From contig FSSI02000019.1 of the NCBI GenBank assembly GCA_900149785.2, forward strand, positions 1 through 64,000: a stretch of 64,000 nucleotides of DNA. Reading direction: 5' to 3'. Under the pieces are notes generated by a model that saw nothing but the letters and a program-made list of their open reading frames with translations, was not told where the DNA came from and did no database searches. This stretch comes from Sodalinema lacuna_A (GTDB lineage Bacteria > Cyanobacteriota > Cyanobacteriia > Cyanobacteriales > Geitlerinemataceae). Shown in pieces: positions 16,576-24,400 of the stretch. Within the stretch, counting starts at the first letter, position 1. Every line of letters starts with the position of its first letter. A program made the position numbers and the translations under genes.

Positions 16576-18048
16576 CTACCACAAATCCGAACGTAGATAA
16601 GCACCTTGCTGTTCGAGCCAATCGCGCCCGAGCTGGATGGTAATATCCGAATGGAGGACTCCCGTACTCTCGACGCGGACTTCCCCCAAACCTAGAGAAC
16701 GATTGACTTCTAAGGCACTATCGCGATCGCCCCCCTGGGCAATAATCCGCGTTTCCCGTAGAGGTTGTTGCCAATCCTGAGCCAGATAGACATTACGATA
16801 CCCAGCATCCCACAGTTTATCAATCAGAGCATCCACCGCCTCAGGCTCTTCGGTACTATCTTGAATGGCAATCCGTAAATAGCGCGGATCAGCACGCCAG
16901 GCCTGAGTCGGTTCCGACGATCGCCCAAAATGCTCCGCCACCATATGATCAATTTGAGCGTAATTGGGAATCCAATAACTCAACTCCGTCGGCGTTTCCG
17001 GGTTACGAAAGTCTCCCGGAAGCAGTAGCATCTGGGCATTCTCGCGGCTGGTTTGACTGGCAAAATTGAGCAGGGCCACCAACTCCTCGACACTGAGATT
17101 GGTATCCACATAATCCTGAATCGTTGACAAAATGCGAGGCAGACGGACCAACGTGCGAGGACTCAACGCCTGCTCAATCAAGGCTCGCATCAAGATTTGC
17201 TGCCGTTGAATGCGCCCAATATCACCCATCCCATCATGGCGAAACGTCAAAAATTGCAACGCTTCATTCCCCGTCAACCGTTGTTCCCCGGCTTTGAGAT
17301 CAATGTAAAGATGTTGGGTATTATCGGTATATTGCATGTCCTGGGGAACATTAACCCGCACTCCCCCCAACACATCAATGAGCTTTTCCACCCCTTGGAT
17401 ATTGACCCGGAGATAGCGATCGATGCCCACACCGCCGAGGAGATCGCTCACCGTACGAGCGCTTAACGCGGGTCCTCCTTCCCGATTGGCTTCGTTAATT
17501 TTTTGGTCTCCATAGCCATCAATCCAGGTTAGGGTATCCCGAGGAATCGACAGCAGCGTTAAATTTTGGTCTTGAGGTTCAAAGCGAGCCAGCATCATGC
17601 TGTCGGAAAGTCCGTCGAGGGAGTTGACGAGGGGATCATGTCCCGAGGGCCTCAAGGACCCGCCGACATCAGAACTGAGGACCTTGGTGCCGAGGATGAG
17701 AATGTTAACCGGACGGGTGAGTTCCGGAATCCGCATATTGGAGATGGCTAAATCCTCATCGCTGAAGATGCCGCGATCTTCGGGACGAATCCGGCTTTGC
17801 ATCAACGGTGTACTCGATAGGGAGACCGCCAGCAAGGCCCCGGCTGTGGCCGACAGCATGGCGACACCACTGAGTCCTAAGCCTAACCACAGCCAGCCGA
17901 ACCCCGAACGTTTGAGTTTCCCCTGGGGGTTAGGGGATTTAGAAGGGGATGGAGATATTCGCTCTTGATGATTCTGTGCTGACACGGAATTCCTCACACA
18001 CAAATAGATTGGACGAGTCGTGATGGTTTTGGGCGATGAACGGGTCAT
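16576..18048 (-). CDS. LCP (LytR-CpsA-Psr) family cell-envelope glycan ligase
   Basis: 490 aa. One N-terminal membrane span (~50-76, WLWLGLGLSGVAMLSATAGA) after a Ser/Pro-rich cytoplasmic tail. The LCP domain (~108-330) has VNILILGTK, DSMMLARF, LLSIPRDTLTWIDGYGDQKINEA with its catalytic Arg/Asp, and FLTFRHDGMGDIGRIQRQQ. A C-terminal LytR_C domain follows (~390-490, IAIQDSTEEPEAVDALIDKLWDAGY split across the motif). LCP enzymes attach lipid-linked glycopolymers to peptidoglycan or export partners. A later internal start is possible because the first ~25 residues are low complexity. Confidence 0.88.
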   Translation of the reverse strand: MTRSSPKTITTRPIYLCVRNSVSAQNHQERISPSPSKSPNPQGKLKRSGFGWLWLGLGLSGVAMLSATAGALLAVSLSSTPLMQSRIRPEDRGIFSDEDLAISNMRIPELTRPVNILILGTKVLSSDVGGSLRPSGHDPLVNSLDGLSDSMMLARFEPQDQNLTLLSIPRDTLTWIDGYGDQKINEANREGGPALSARTVSDLLGGVGIDRYLRVNIQGVEKLIDVLGGVRVNVPQDMQYTDNTQHLYIDLKAGEQRLTGNEALQFLTFRHDGMGDIGRIQRQQILMRALIEQALSPRTLVRLPRILSTIQDYVDTNLSVEELVALLNFASQTSRENAQMLLLPGDFRNPETPTELSYWIPNYAQIDHMVAEHFGRSSEPTQAWRADPRYLRIAIQDSTEEPEAVDALIDKLWDAGYRNVYLAQDWQQPLRETRIIAQGGDRDSALEVNRSLGLGEVRVESTGVLHSDITIQLGRDWLEQQGAYLRSDLW

Positions 18049-18066
18049 CGATGCTGTGGGACTGAA

Positions 18067-18393
18067 TTAGGGGAGGCGATCGCTGAGGTTGCCAATTCCT
18101 GGCAACCATAAGGATTTCCCCTGAGACAAGCGCACCATTAGCCCAAAACACATCAAAAAATAGGTGGTTGTCCAGAGACTGCCGCCAATGAGAACTGGGA
18201 GGGAGCCAAGTTCTGTGGTTTGAGCCGCAGTGCCAAACAAAATGTAACCTGAAAGCCACAGGAACGCCAGGGTTATCGCTAAGCGGCTAATGGCCAACTC
18301 TTGAGCCGATCCCTGCTGACGATAGAGTCGCCACCAGGCCGGGAAGAAGCCAAAGACGGGAACGAGGGTGAAGTAAAACGAGGCAGATTTCAT
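18067..18393 (-). CDS. Small three-span membrane protein, hypothetical
   Basis: 108 aa from ATG 18393 (MKSASFYF); a start at 18408 adds five residues. Three hydrophobic helices: FYFTLVPVFGFFPAWW, LAITLAFLWLSGYILFG and LWTTTYFLMCFGLMV. Just upstream of the LCP gene (18 bp gap), so probably co-transcribed with it. No motif that gives a function. Confidence 0.6.
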   Translation of the reverse strand: MKSASFYFTLVPVFGFFPAWWRLYRQQGSAQELAISRLAITLAFLWLSGYILFGTAAQTTELGSLPVLIGGSLWTTTYFLMCFGLMVRLSQGKSLWLPGIGNLSDRLP

Positions 18394-18426
18394 AATCAGG
18401 AGACCCAAAGAACAGGAGGGATGCCG

Positions 18427-20082
18427 CTAGGCGTCGGGAACCGTCCACCAGGCGATCGCATAGTCTTGGTTTGGCTCATGAACTTGACGGTTGTAGACCA
18501 CTCGCAGTTTATAGCGTCCCTGACGGGGGACAGCGGCGAAGAGATGTTCGAGACTATCCACGTCGCTGGTTGAGGCCGCAATGGCTTGGTTGATGTCGTC
18601 AGAGTCAGCGGCCATGAGATAGAGGTTCAAGTCATTTAAGCCGCGATCGCGAAACCCCTCGTTTATATCGTAGCGACCATCACCATTGCGGTCCTCCAGG
18701 TCAACTTGACGATCCCAGGTGAGCGTGGCGCTGACATAGCTGTTGGCCATCAAAGGCGCGTCGATGATGTAGTCTTGAACCGTGTTTGGGCGCGAAGTTT
18801 GACCCGGATTGACGCTGATGCGATCAAAGTCCCAACCGATGGCCGGAACTGGCTCGCTGGCTTTCCACTGTCCCGGACGAAACTGCTCATAGGCCCGGTA
18901 CGCGTTGAGATGGCCGGTTCCCATATCCCGATGGACGGGAACCCGAGGATTGCGATAGGCGTCGGAGGTGAGCCAGTTTCCGCCTTGCTTGTCGCCGATG
19001 GTGCGGGTCATTCCCTGAAGTCGTCCATCGCCGACATCCTGAATTTTATCAGCCGCGTTGAGGATGACCGCTTTCATGACTTGATGTTGTCGAGCGTCAA
19101 GGCTCCAATGGGGGGCATTGTCCTGGAGCTGGCGATCGCCATATTCTTGTAACAGAGCCACCGTTCCCACCACATGAGGCGAGGCAAAACTGGTTCCGGT
19201 ACTGGGAAACACCTCTCCGTTTTGACTGAGCAGATCCACATCCCGGCCGGGGGCCAACAAACTCACCAACAGTCGCCCATCGATGTTCGTTTCGAGGCCC
19301 ACATAGCGATCGAACACCCCATCAAAGACATTCCCTAAACTCGATACATCCACTTGGTCGTAAATGCCACTGTGCGCTTGACTGGAACCGACATTAATGC
19401 CGTTGTAGTTGTCTGTGGGGATGGGAATGCCTCCTTGTCCTTGGTTTCCGGCGATGACATAGAGGGTATTGTGGTGGCTGGCGGACCAGTCAATACAGAG
19501 CGTCAGCAAGGCATTACCATCGAGAACCGCGTCAGAACGAGGATCGAGCCAGAGAGGTTCTCCAAAACTGAAGTTCACGGCTCGCACGTCATTACTGTTT
19601 TGCTCGGCGACGTGCTGGGTGGCTAGACAATGTTGGCCTTGACGATTCCCGCCGCGATCGGGGGAGGTGGCGCTGGAGTAGAGCCGGGCTTCGGGAGCAA
19701 CGCCCCGTCGTTGTTTATGATTGCTGACCATGACACTGGCTACCCCGTGAGCGTGAGCATCCACATGACTTCCAGAAACGGCGGGGCGATCGCGTAGGAA
19801 GACCCCAGCCGGTTCTGGGGCGCGCTCGTCGTCTGGGGGAACGCCTTTATCGATGCCAAATTGACCTGGACGACCGATTTCAACCTGTCCAATGGCAATT
19901 TTGCGCCCTAGCAGGTTATGGGGGGCTTCATGGAGCCGCTGGGCCTGAATGCCGCCCTCTCCGGTCGAGGATGTGGCCTGAATGGGGGCGAACCAACCTG
20001 GGGCGATCGCTAGGGTCATTCCTAGAGTCATTCCTAGGGTGAATCGGGTCAAAATACGTCTGATACGAATACGATCAGCCAA
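18427..20082 (-). CDS. Secreted S8 (subtilisin-like) serine protease
   Basis: 551 aa with an N-terminal signal (FTLGMTLGMTLAIAPGWF, cut about residue 36). Catalytic His is in HVDAHAHGVASVM, the oxyanion Asn in VIAGNQGQGG, and the Ser in GTSFASPHVVGTVALL. The region where the Asp of the triad is normally found reads IAIGQVEIGRPGQFG, with Glu where DTG or DSG is usual. The C-terminal ~130 residues look like a beta-sandwich (PPC-like, ending YKLRVVYNRQVHEP). Exported protease, substrate unknown. The signal contains a small direct repeat (CTAGGGTCATTC). It lies 33 bp upstream of the three-span membrane gene on the same strand. Confidence 0.85.
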   Translation of the reverse strand: MADRIRIRRILTRFTLGMTLGMTLAIAPGWFAPIQATSSTGEGGIQAQRLHEAPHNLLGRKIAIGQVEIGRPGQFGIDKGVPPDDERAPEPAGVFLRDRPAVSGSHVDAHAHGVASVMVSNHKQRRGVAPEARLYSSATSPDRGGNRQGQHCLATQHVAEQNSNDVRAVNFSFGEPLWLDPRSDAVLDGNALLTLCIDWSASHHNTLYVIAGNQGQGGIPIPTDNYNGINVGSSQAHSGIYDQVDVSSLGNVFDGVFDRYVGLETNIDGRLLVSLLAPGRDVDLLSQNGEVFPSTGTSFASPHVVGTVALLQEYGDRQLQDNAPHWSLDARQHQVMKAVILNAADKIQDVGDGRLQGMTRTIGDKQGGNWLTSDAYRNPRVPVHRDMGTGHLNAYRAYEQFRPGQWKASEPVPAIGWDFDRISVNPGQTSRPNTVQDYIIDAPLMANSYVSATLTWDRQVDLEDRNGDGRYDINEGFRDRGLNDLNLYLMAADSDDINQAIAASTSDVDSLEHLFAAVPRQGRYKLRVVYNRQVHEPNQDYAIAWWTVPDA

Positions 20083-20130
20083 GGCTCTGCTCCTAATACA
20101 AATCGGGAAATCGGCTTGCTCAATCTTAAT

Positions 20131-20150
20131 TTTTTGGCGATCGCCAAAAA
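20131..20150. promoter_or_regulatory. 20-bp perfect palindrome in divergent promoter region
   Basis: TTTTTGGCGATCGCCAAAAA, a perfect palindrome centred on the HIP1 core, lies between the S8 protease start (20082, minus) and rpe (20237, plus). It could be an operator or an HIP1 site extended by chance; a T/A-flanked GC stem could also act as terminator in either direction. Confidence 0.5.
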
Positions 20151-20236
20151 TTGTCGGGGATTATGCCCACGTTTTTTGTTAAACTTTAATTAAATTCTGT
20201 ATCAAACGCAACACACAAAATCGAGGAACTTGCCAC

Positions 20237-20944
20237 ATGGCAACATTAAACTCTGAAAAATCTACAGTTATTGCTCCTTCAATCTTATCAGCCGATTTTA
20301 GTCGTCTGGGTGAACAGGTCAAAGCCGTTGACGAAGCCGGTGCAGACTGGATTCACGTGGATGTGATGGACGGTCGCTTCGTTCCCAACATTACCATTGG
20401 TCCGTTAATCGTCGATGCTCTGCGTCCGGTGACGAAGAAGCCTCTGGATGTTCACCTGATGATCGTCGAACCCGAGAAATATGTCGAAGACTTCGCCAAA
20501 GCTGGCGCCGACATTATCTCGGTTCATGCTGAGCATAACGCCTCGCCCCACTTGCACCGCACTCTCGGCCAAATTCGCGAACTCGGCAAGCAAGCCGGCG
20601 TGGTGTTGAATCCCGGTACACCGCTCGAACTCATCGAGTATGTCCTGGACTTGTGCGACTTGGTGCTGATCATGAGCGTCAACCCCGGTTTCGGCGGCCA
20701 AAGCTTCATTCCGGGAGTCGTCCCCAAAATCCGTAAACTGCGTCAAATGTGTAACGATCGCGGCCTCGATCCCTGGATTGAAGTCGATGGTGGCCTCAAA
20801 CCCGCCAACGCTTGGCAAGTGCTAGATGCCGGTGCTAACGCCATTGTGGCCGGTTCGGCGGTGTTCAAAGCCCCCGATTACGCTGAAGCGATCGAAGGCA
20901 TCCGCAATAGCAAGGCTCCCTCCCCAGAAATGGCGACGGTTTAA
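20237..20944 (+). CDS. rpe: Ribulose-phosphate 3-epimerase
   Basis: 235 aa TIM-barrel enzyme, Calvin cycle and pentose phosphate pathway: D-ribulose 5-phosphate to D-xylulose 5-phosphate. Motifs: IAPSILSADFSRLGEQV, HVDVMDGRFVPNITIGP (metal His and Asp), DVHLMI, MSVNPGFGGQSFIP, EVDGGLKP and AGSAVFKA. Codon use is strongly biased to C-ending codons compared with neighbours, as expected of a highly expressed gene. GAGGA ribosome site just upstream of ATG 20237, and a strong terminator follows. Confidence 0.97.
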   Translation: MATLNSEKSTVIAPSILSADFSRLGEQVKAVDEAGADWIHVDVMDGRFVPNITIGPLIVDALRPVTKKPLDVHLMIVEPEKYVEDFAKAGADIISVHAEHNASPHLHRTLGQIRELGKQAGVVLNPGTPLELIEYVLDLCDLVLIMSVNPGFGGQSFIPGVVPKIRKLRQMCNDRGLDPWIEVDGGLKPANAWQVLDAGANAIVAGSAVFKAPDYAEAIEGIRNSKAPSPEMATV

Positions 20945-20975
20945 TTGCTAGTGCTTTAAGCGTTCATCGAGATGG

Positions 20976-21007
20976 CCCCTCAGTTCGTCACGAGTCTGAG
21001 GGGTTTT
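20976..21007 (+). terminator. Rho-independent terminator after rpe
   Basis: CCCCTCAG (20976-20983) pairs with CTGAGGGG (20996-21003) and is followed by TTTT. It overlaps the last codons of the convergent M48 gene. Confidence 0.85.
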
Positions 21008-21902
21008 CCTCACAGGTGAAGTTGGCACAGGCTAACCCAGGGGGAACTGGGGTTATCTCTCCCGTCATGGACCATCCCTGTTCGGCGGCGATCGCCCTGA
21101 GATGTTCAATGCGCTTTTCAGTGAGGGGGTGGGTTTGGAAATACTCAGAAGCTCGGATCAGTCCTTCTGGAAATGCCTCCTTCCTCTGTGCCAAACGTCT
21201 GAAAAAGTCCAAACTGTTGTCTCCATGACCGTAATGACGAACCACCGATTCTAAGCCATATTCATCGGCGCGATATTCCTGAGCGCGGCTATAATTGAGA
21301 CTGTTGAGATTGAGCGCATAGCCAATCACATCTGGGCCACTCCCTTGATGACCGAGATTCAGAACCATGCTTCCGAGGAGTACAAAAATTCCCCGTCCCA
21401 AACTTTTTAAGCCATCTCGCGCCGATAAATGACCCAACTCATGGCTAAGAACAAACGCCAGCTCGTTTTCGGATTCAACTTGTTCTAAAAATGCTGTTGT
21501 GACAAATAACTGTCCTCCGGCTAAAGCCGCTGCATTGACGAGTTCCGTCTCGACGAGATTGAGTGTCAACGGGATGTTTGCTAAGTCTCCTGGATGACGT
21601 AACTCCTCTAGTAATTCCGAGAGATAGGCCTGTCGAGTATCGTCTTGAATTAGCTCACCACCGAGTTGAGGTGCAACGGCTGGTGCTAACATTTCTCCGA
21701 TACGAACATCTTGTTGGGGACTCAGTTGGGGGACGACCCAATCGACGGCTAAGCCTAGGATGAAATAAATGACGAGAGTGAGGCTAATAATGACGCCAAG
21801 TAAATAGGCAAAATCAATCAAAGGATTGACTTTAGAAACATTGACCTCTTCGGTGATGGCTTTCGGTTTAAATCCCATCTTTAACGATGACGTGAAGTCC
21901 AA
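20988..21902 (-). CDS. M48-family membrane metalloprotease
   Basis: 304 aa. N-terminal span at ~28-52 (LIDFAYLLGVIISLTLVIYF). Zinc site HELGH in FVLSHELGHLSARDG, and the third ligand Glu in EYRADEYGLESV. HtpX/BepA/Oma1-like peptidases of this kind act in membrane-protein or outer-membrane quality control. Its end lies inside the rpe terminator. The two YbjQ-like genes follow upstream on the same strand at 13- and 19-bp spacing, so an operon 22688-20988 is likely. Confidence 0.88.
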   Translation of the reverse strand: MDFTSSLKMGFKPKAITEEVNVSKVNPLIDFAYLLGVIISLTLVIYFILGLAVDWVVPQLSPQQDVRIGEMLAPAVAPQLGGELIQDDTRQAYLSELLEELRHPGDLANIPLTLNLVETELVNAAALAGGQLFVTTAFLEQVESENELAFVLSHELGHLSARDGLKSLGRGIFVLLGSMVLNLGHQGSGPDVIGYALNLNSLNYSRAQEYRADEYGLESVVRHYGHGDNSLDFFRRLAQRKEAFPEGLIRASEYFQTHPLTEKRIEHLRAIAAEQGWSMTGEITPVPPGLACANFTCEENPSDS

Positions 21903-21914
21903 TATACCCCCAAT

Positions 21915-22355
21915 CTAACGAATCGCTGTTCCATAGGCAATGATTTCGATCGCACCGATTCCCCCTTGTTGTTTACCGCCAATGGTACTGGTTTCATAGC
22001 GGATATTGAGAACTTCTGTCGCTCCCCAGGCGATCGCCTGTTCTTTAACTCGTAATAAGGCTTCCCGACGACCTCGATCTAAGAGGCTTTCATAGCTTAG
22101 CACTCGCCCTCCCCAGAGATTTCGCAAGGCCATGACAAAGGTTTTAAAATAGTCCGAGGCGATGACAACTTCCCCAACAAAGAGTTGAGAGTCTGAGGCG
22201 TGGGGAAGGGGTTGTTTCGCCCCAAAGGAGGAAATGGCCAATGATAAGGTTTCCTGTTCCCGCTTTTGAATGTCTTTGTAATGCTTCTTTTCCGCCAAAA
22301 TACCAAAAAAGTAGCCGACACTCAGCAAGACGACAAAGATAATCAGTTCTTCCAT
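21915..22355 (-). CDS. YbjQ-like (UPF0145) domain protein with N-terminal membrane anchor
   Basis: 146 aa. Starts with a hydrophobic helix (LIIFVVLLSVGYFFGILA), then a charged stretch and a YbjQ-type domain: SFGAKQPLP, GEVVIASDYFKTF, RGRREALLRVKEQAIAWGATEVLNIRYETS and IEIIAYGTAI. Members form pentamers in known structures; the biological role is unknown. Between M48 and a second YbjQ-like gene, which suggests a membrane-related stress role (inference). Confidence 0.75.
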   Translation of the reverse strand: MEELIIFVVLLSVGYFFGILAEKKHYKDIQKREQETLSLAISSFGAKQPLPHASDSQLFVGEVVIASDYFKTFVMALRNLWGGRVLSYESLLDRGRREALLRVKEQAIAWGATEVLNIRYETSTIGGKQQGGIGAIEIIAYGTAIR

Positions 22356-22373
22356 AATACCCTGGGGCTAACC

Positions 22374-22688
22374 TTAACGAACTAAAACCGCTGTACCATA
22401 GGCGAAAATTTCAGCCGCCCCTTGAGCCACTGAAGACGTGGAAAAGCGAATATTGACAATCGCATTGGCATTCAGTTGTTTGGCTTGTAACACCATGCGA
22501 TCCATCGCCTCTTGACGGGCTTCATTGAGGAGATCGGTGTAGCCTTTTAACTCCCCACCCACCAAGTTTTTGAAACTCGCACCAATATCACGCCCGACAT
22601 TTTTAGCGCGAACGGTACTTCCCTGAACAATTCCATAATGTTCCAGGATTTCTTTTCCGGGGACTCCTTCCAATGTTGTCAGAATCAT
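22374..22688 (-). CDS. YbjQ-like (UPF0145) protein
   Basis: 104 aa from ATG 22688 (MILTTLEGVPGKEI), the usual start of the family; an upstream ATG at 22715 adds nine residues. Conserved: GIVQGSTVRAKNVGRDIGAS, GYTDLLNEARQEAMDRM, ANAIVNIRFSTSSV and EIFAYGTAV. Soluble paralogue of the gene 18 bp downstream. Function unknown. Confidence 0.85.
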   Translation of the reverse strand: MILTTLEGVPGKEILEHYGIVQGSTVRAKNVGRDIGASFKNLVGGELKGYTDLLNEARQEAMDRMVLQAKQLNANAIVNIRFSTSSVAQGAAEIFAYGTAVLVR

Positions 22689-22768
22689 GGCTGTTTTAAA
22701 ATAAATGGAAGTCAACAGGGTGAGATGCGAAACATCCCACCCAAGAGCTAATTTTAGCAGCGTTGAGA

Positions 22769-23656
22769 TTAAATCTCAGCTAAAGACCGTTCAATGAGAC
22801 GACGGGCCAGGGTTTGCACTCCCGTATGGCGGTAGTAGTCGGTACTCATATCCAGGAAAGCCGCGAGATAATCGAGGCGATCTTCACTGAAGTCAATGAA
22901 TCCCTGCAAGCCATGACTGACCTTTTGCGGGGTTAGATCATTAGAACTAACGAAATCCCCCATCCAGCCTTTGACAGAATCAAAGCTTTCGCCAATAAAA
23001 CTGAGTTTACCATCACTGCTGTCGCCGGGAATTTCTTGCTCAATGTTTTTATACTGAGAATTGTTTTCGAGTTCTTTGGGACTGAGATCACTGAGGCGGC
23101 CGCTGACAGTTTGAATGAAATTGGGACCTAAGGGAATCAAGCCATCGAAACAGACTAACGCCGACATCCGCATCAGGGATTCACCGCCATAGTCGGAGAG
23201 CGATCGCACAAAATCCCCCAAACTATCCCCCGGAATACCATTGATTTTACAAAAGGCCACCACTTCCACCACTAATTTCAGGGATAAATCAATGGTTTGG
23301 GCTTTCTCCGCCTTGGGGGTGAGTTTATTGAGAAATCCCAGGAGGGGAATTTTCTCGCCAATTTTGTTCCCCAGGGCAGCGGTTCCCAGGGCGCTGCCGG
23401 TGCTGTCGATGGTATCGTAGAGCCAGAGCGCGGTTTGGTAGCCTTGGGATTTGTCGTCATAGAGGGCGATGGCCCGGCGACTGACGAGATCCAAGATCGC
23501 CGGATCGCTTTCTTGGCTGATGGTTTTGATGGTGTTGTCCCATCCCACTAGATTCTCCCATTTGCCGGGGACAATCTTATCTAGGGCATTGAGGCTGAAG
23601 ATGGTTAGGTTGCGAGTGGGGAGATCGTCAACTCGTTTTTGAATGGATTTACTCAT
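22769..23656 (-). CDS. Hypothetical protein
   Basis: 295 aa, no signal peptide, helical. Conspicuous stretches are TALWLYDTIDSTGSALGTAALGN split by turns, LSLKLVVEVVAFCKINGIPG and LQGFIDFSEDRLDYLAAFLD. I do not recognise a domain. It follows a lipoprotein gene at 18 bp on the same strand and is 80 bp upstream of the YbjQ-like pair, so it may be part of one transcription unit from 24187. Confidence 0.65.
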   Translation of the reverse strand: MSKSIQKRVDDLPTRNLTIFSLNALDKIVPGKWENLVGWDNTIKTISQESDPAILDLVSRRAIALYDDKSQGYQTALWLYDTIDSTGSALGTAALGNKIGEKIPLLGFLNKLTPKAEKAQTIDLSLKLVVEVVAFCKINGIPGDSLGDFVRSLSDYGGESLMRMSALVCFDGLIPLGPNFIQTVSGRLSDLSPKELENNSQYKNIEQEIPGDSSDGKLSFIGESFDSVKGWMGDFVSSNDLTPQKVSHGLQGFIDFSEDRLDYLAAFLDMSTDYYRHTGVQTLARRLIERSLAEI

Positions 23657-23674
23657 GATGTCACAGTGATGGGT

Positions 23675-24187
23675 TTATAGTCGGGATAGGCCTTGCAAGT
23701 CAAATTGCTTTAACCAGGCCTCGCGATCGCTCTCGGTGAAATCAGGACTACGAGAAATGACCTTGACTTGGAAGCGATCGCCGACCAAAATCGAAGTCTG
23801 GCTGGTTCCCACAGTCGCCGCTGGATAGCCACTAATGCGATCGCTGCTATTGCGTAGTCGTTCAGCCGCCGCAGGAACATTGGTTGTATCGGAGATGGCC
23901 AGCATGGCCACATCCTCACCATTACGTTTGAGTTTAGCTTCAGCAAACCCATCCTTCTCCTGAGTATACACCCGCTCATACTCCCCACTTGCTGGGGGAA
24001 AGAAGCGGTTAAAGGCGCTTCCAGGGATGGATTCAGAGGATACCGCCCCCTGGCCATCGGCGGGTTGGACTTGTTCGGCGGGAGGTGGCGGCGGAACATC
24101 GGCTTGAGGGCCGCGACATCCCCCGACAAAAAGCAACATTGCCAGGGAAACGGCAACGCAGAGTTTACGGGTAGCTGCAAAAGACAT
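23675..24187 (-). CDS. Lipoprotein, hypothetical
   Basis: 170 aa. Signal with lipobox LLFVGGC (cleavage before Cys24), then a Pro-rich linker (VPPPPPAEQ) and a compact domain beginning FNRFFPPASGEYERVYTQEK. Repeated mention of Asp/Thr and a WLKQFDLQGL tail suggest a small periplasmic fold. I do not recognise the family. Same strand and spacing (18 bp) as the next hypothetical gene. Confidence 0.7.
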   Translation of the reverse strand: MSFAATRKLCVAVSLAMLLFVGGCRGPQADVPPPPPAEQVQPADGQGAVSSESIPGSAFNRFFPPASGEYERVYTQEKDGFAEAKLKRNGEDVAMLAISDTTNVPAAAERLRNSSDRISGYPAATVGTSQTSILVGDRFQVKVISRSPDFTESDREAWLKQFDLQGLSRL

Positions 24188-24333
24188 GATGTTGACCTAG
24201 TTATATTGAGGTTGGATTGATATTGATATTGATGCCTAATCCTAACATCGGCCCATAAGAAACAGGAGCGATCGCCCAAATCCCCCCTCTTGCCTCTTGC
24301 CATCCCCTCCTGGGAGGGGTTAGGGGTGGGTTA

Positions 24334-24395
24334 TGCCTCTTGCCTCTTGCCTCTTGCCTCTTGCCTCTTGCCTCTTGCCTCTTGCCTCTTGCCTC
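24334..24395. repeat. Heptameric short tandem repeat (TTGCCTC type)
   Basis: About eight TTGCCTC units end six bases before the ATG of the tRNA nucleotidyltransferase fusion gene. A shorter run lies at 24288-24300. The 32 bp at 24303-24334 recur as a perfect reverse complement at 38106-38137, also beside TTGCCTC repeats. Confidence 0.9.
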
Positions 24396-24400
24396 CCCAA

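Noticed and set aside
24290..24400. N-terminal extension of the tRNA nucleotidyltransferase fusion
   Set aside because: Translates TTGCCTC heptamers (LLPLASC repeats); the DHH domain starts at 24401.
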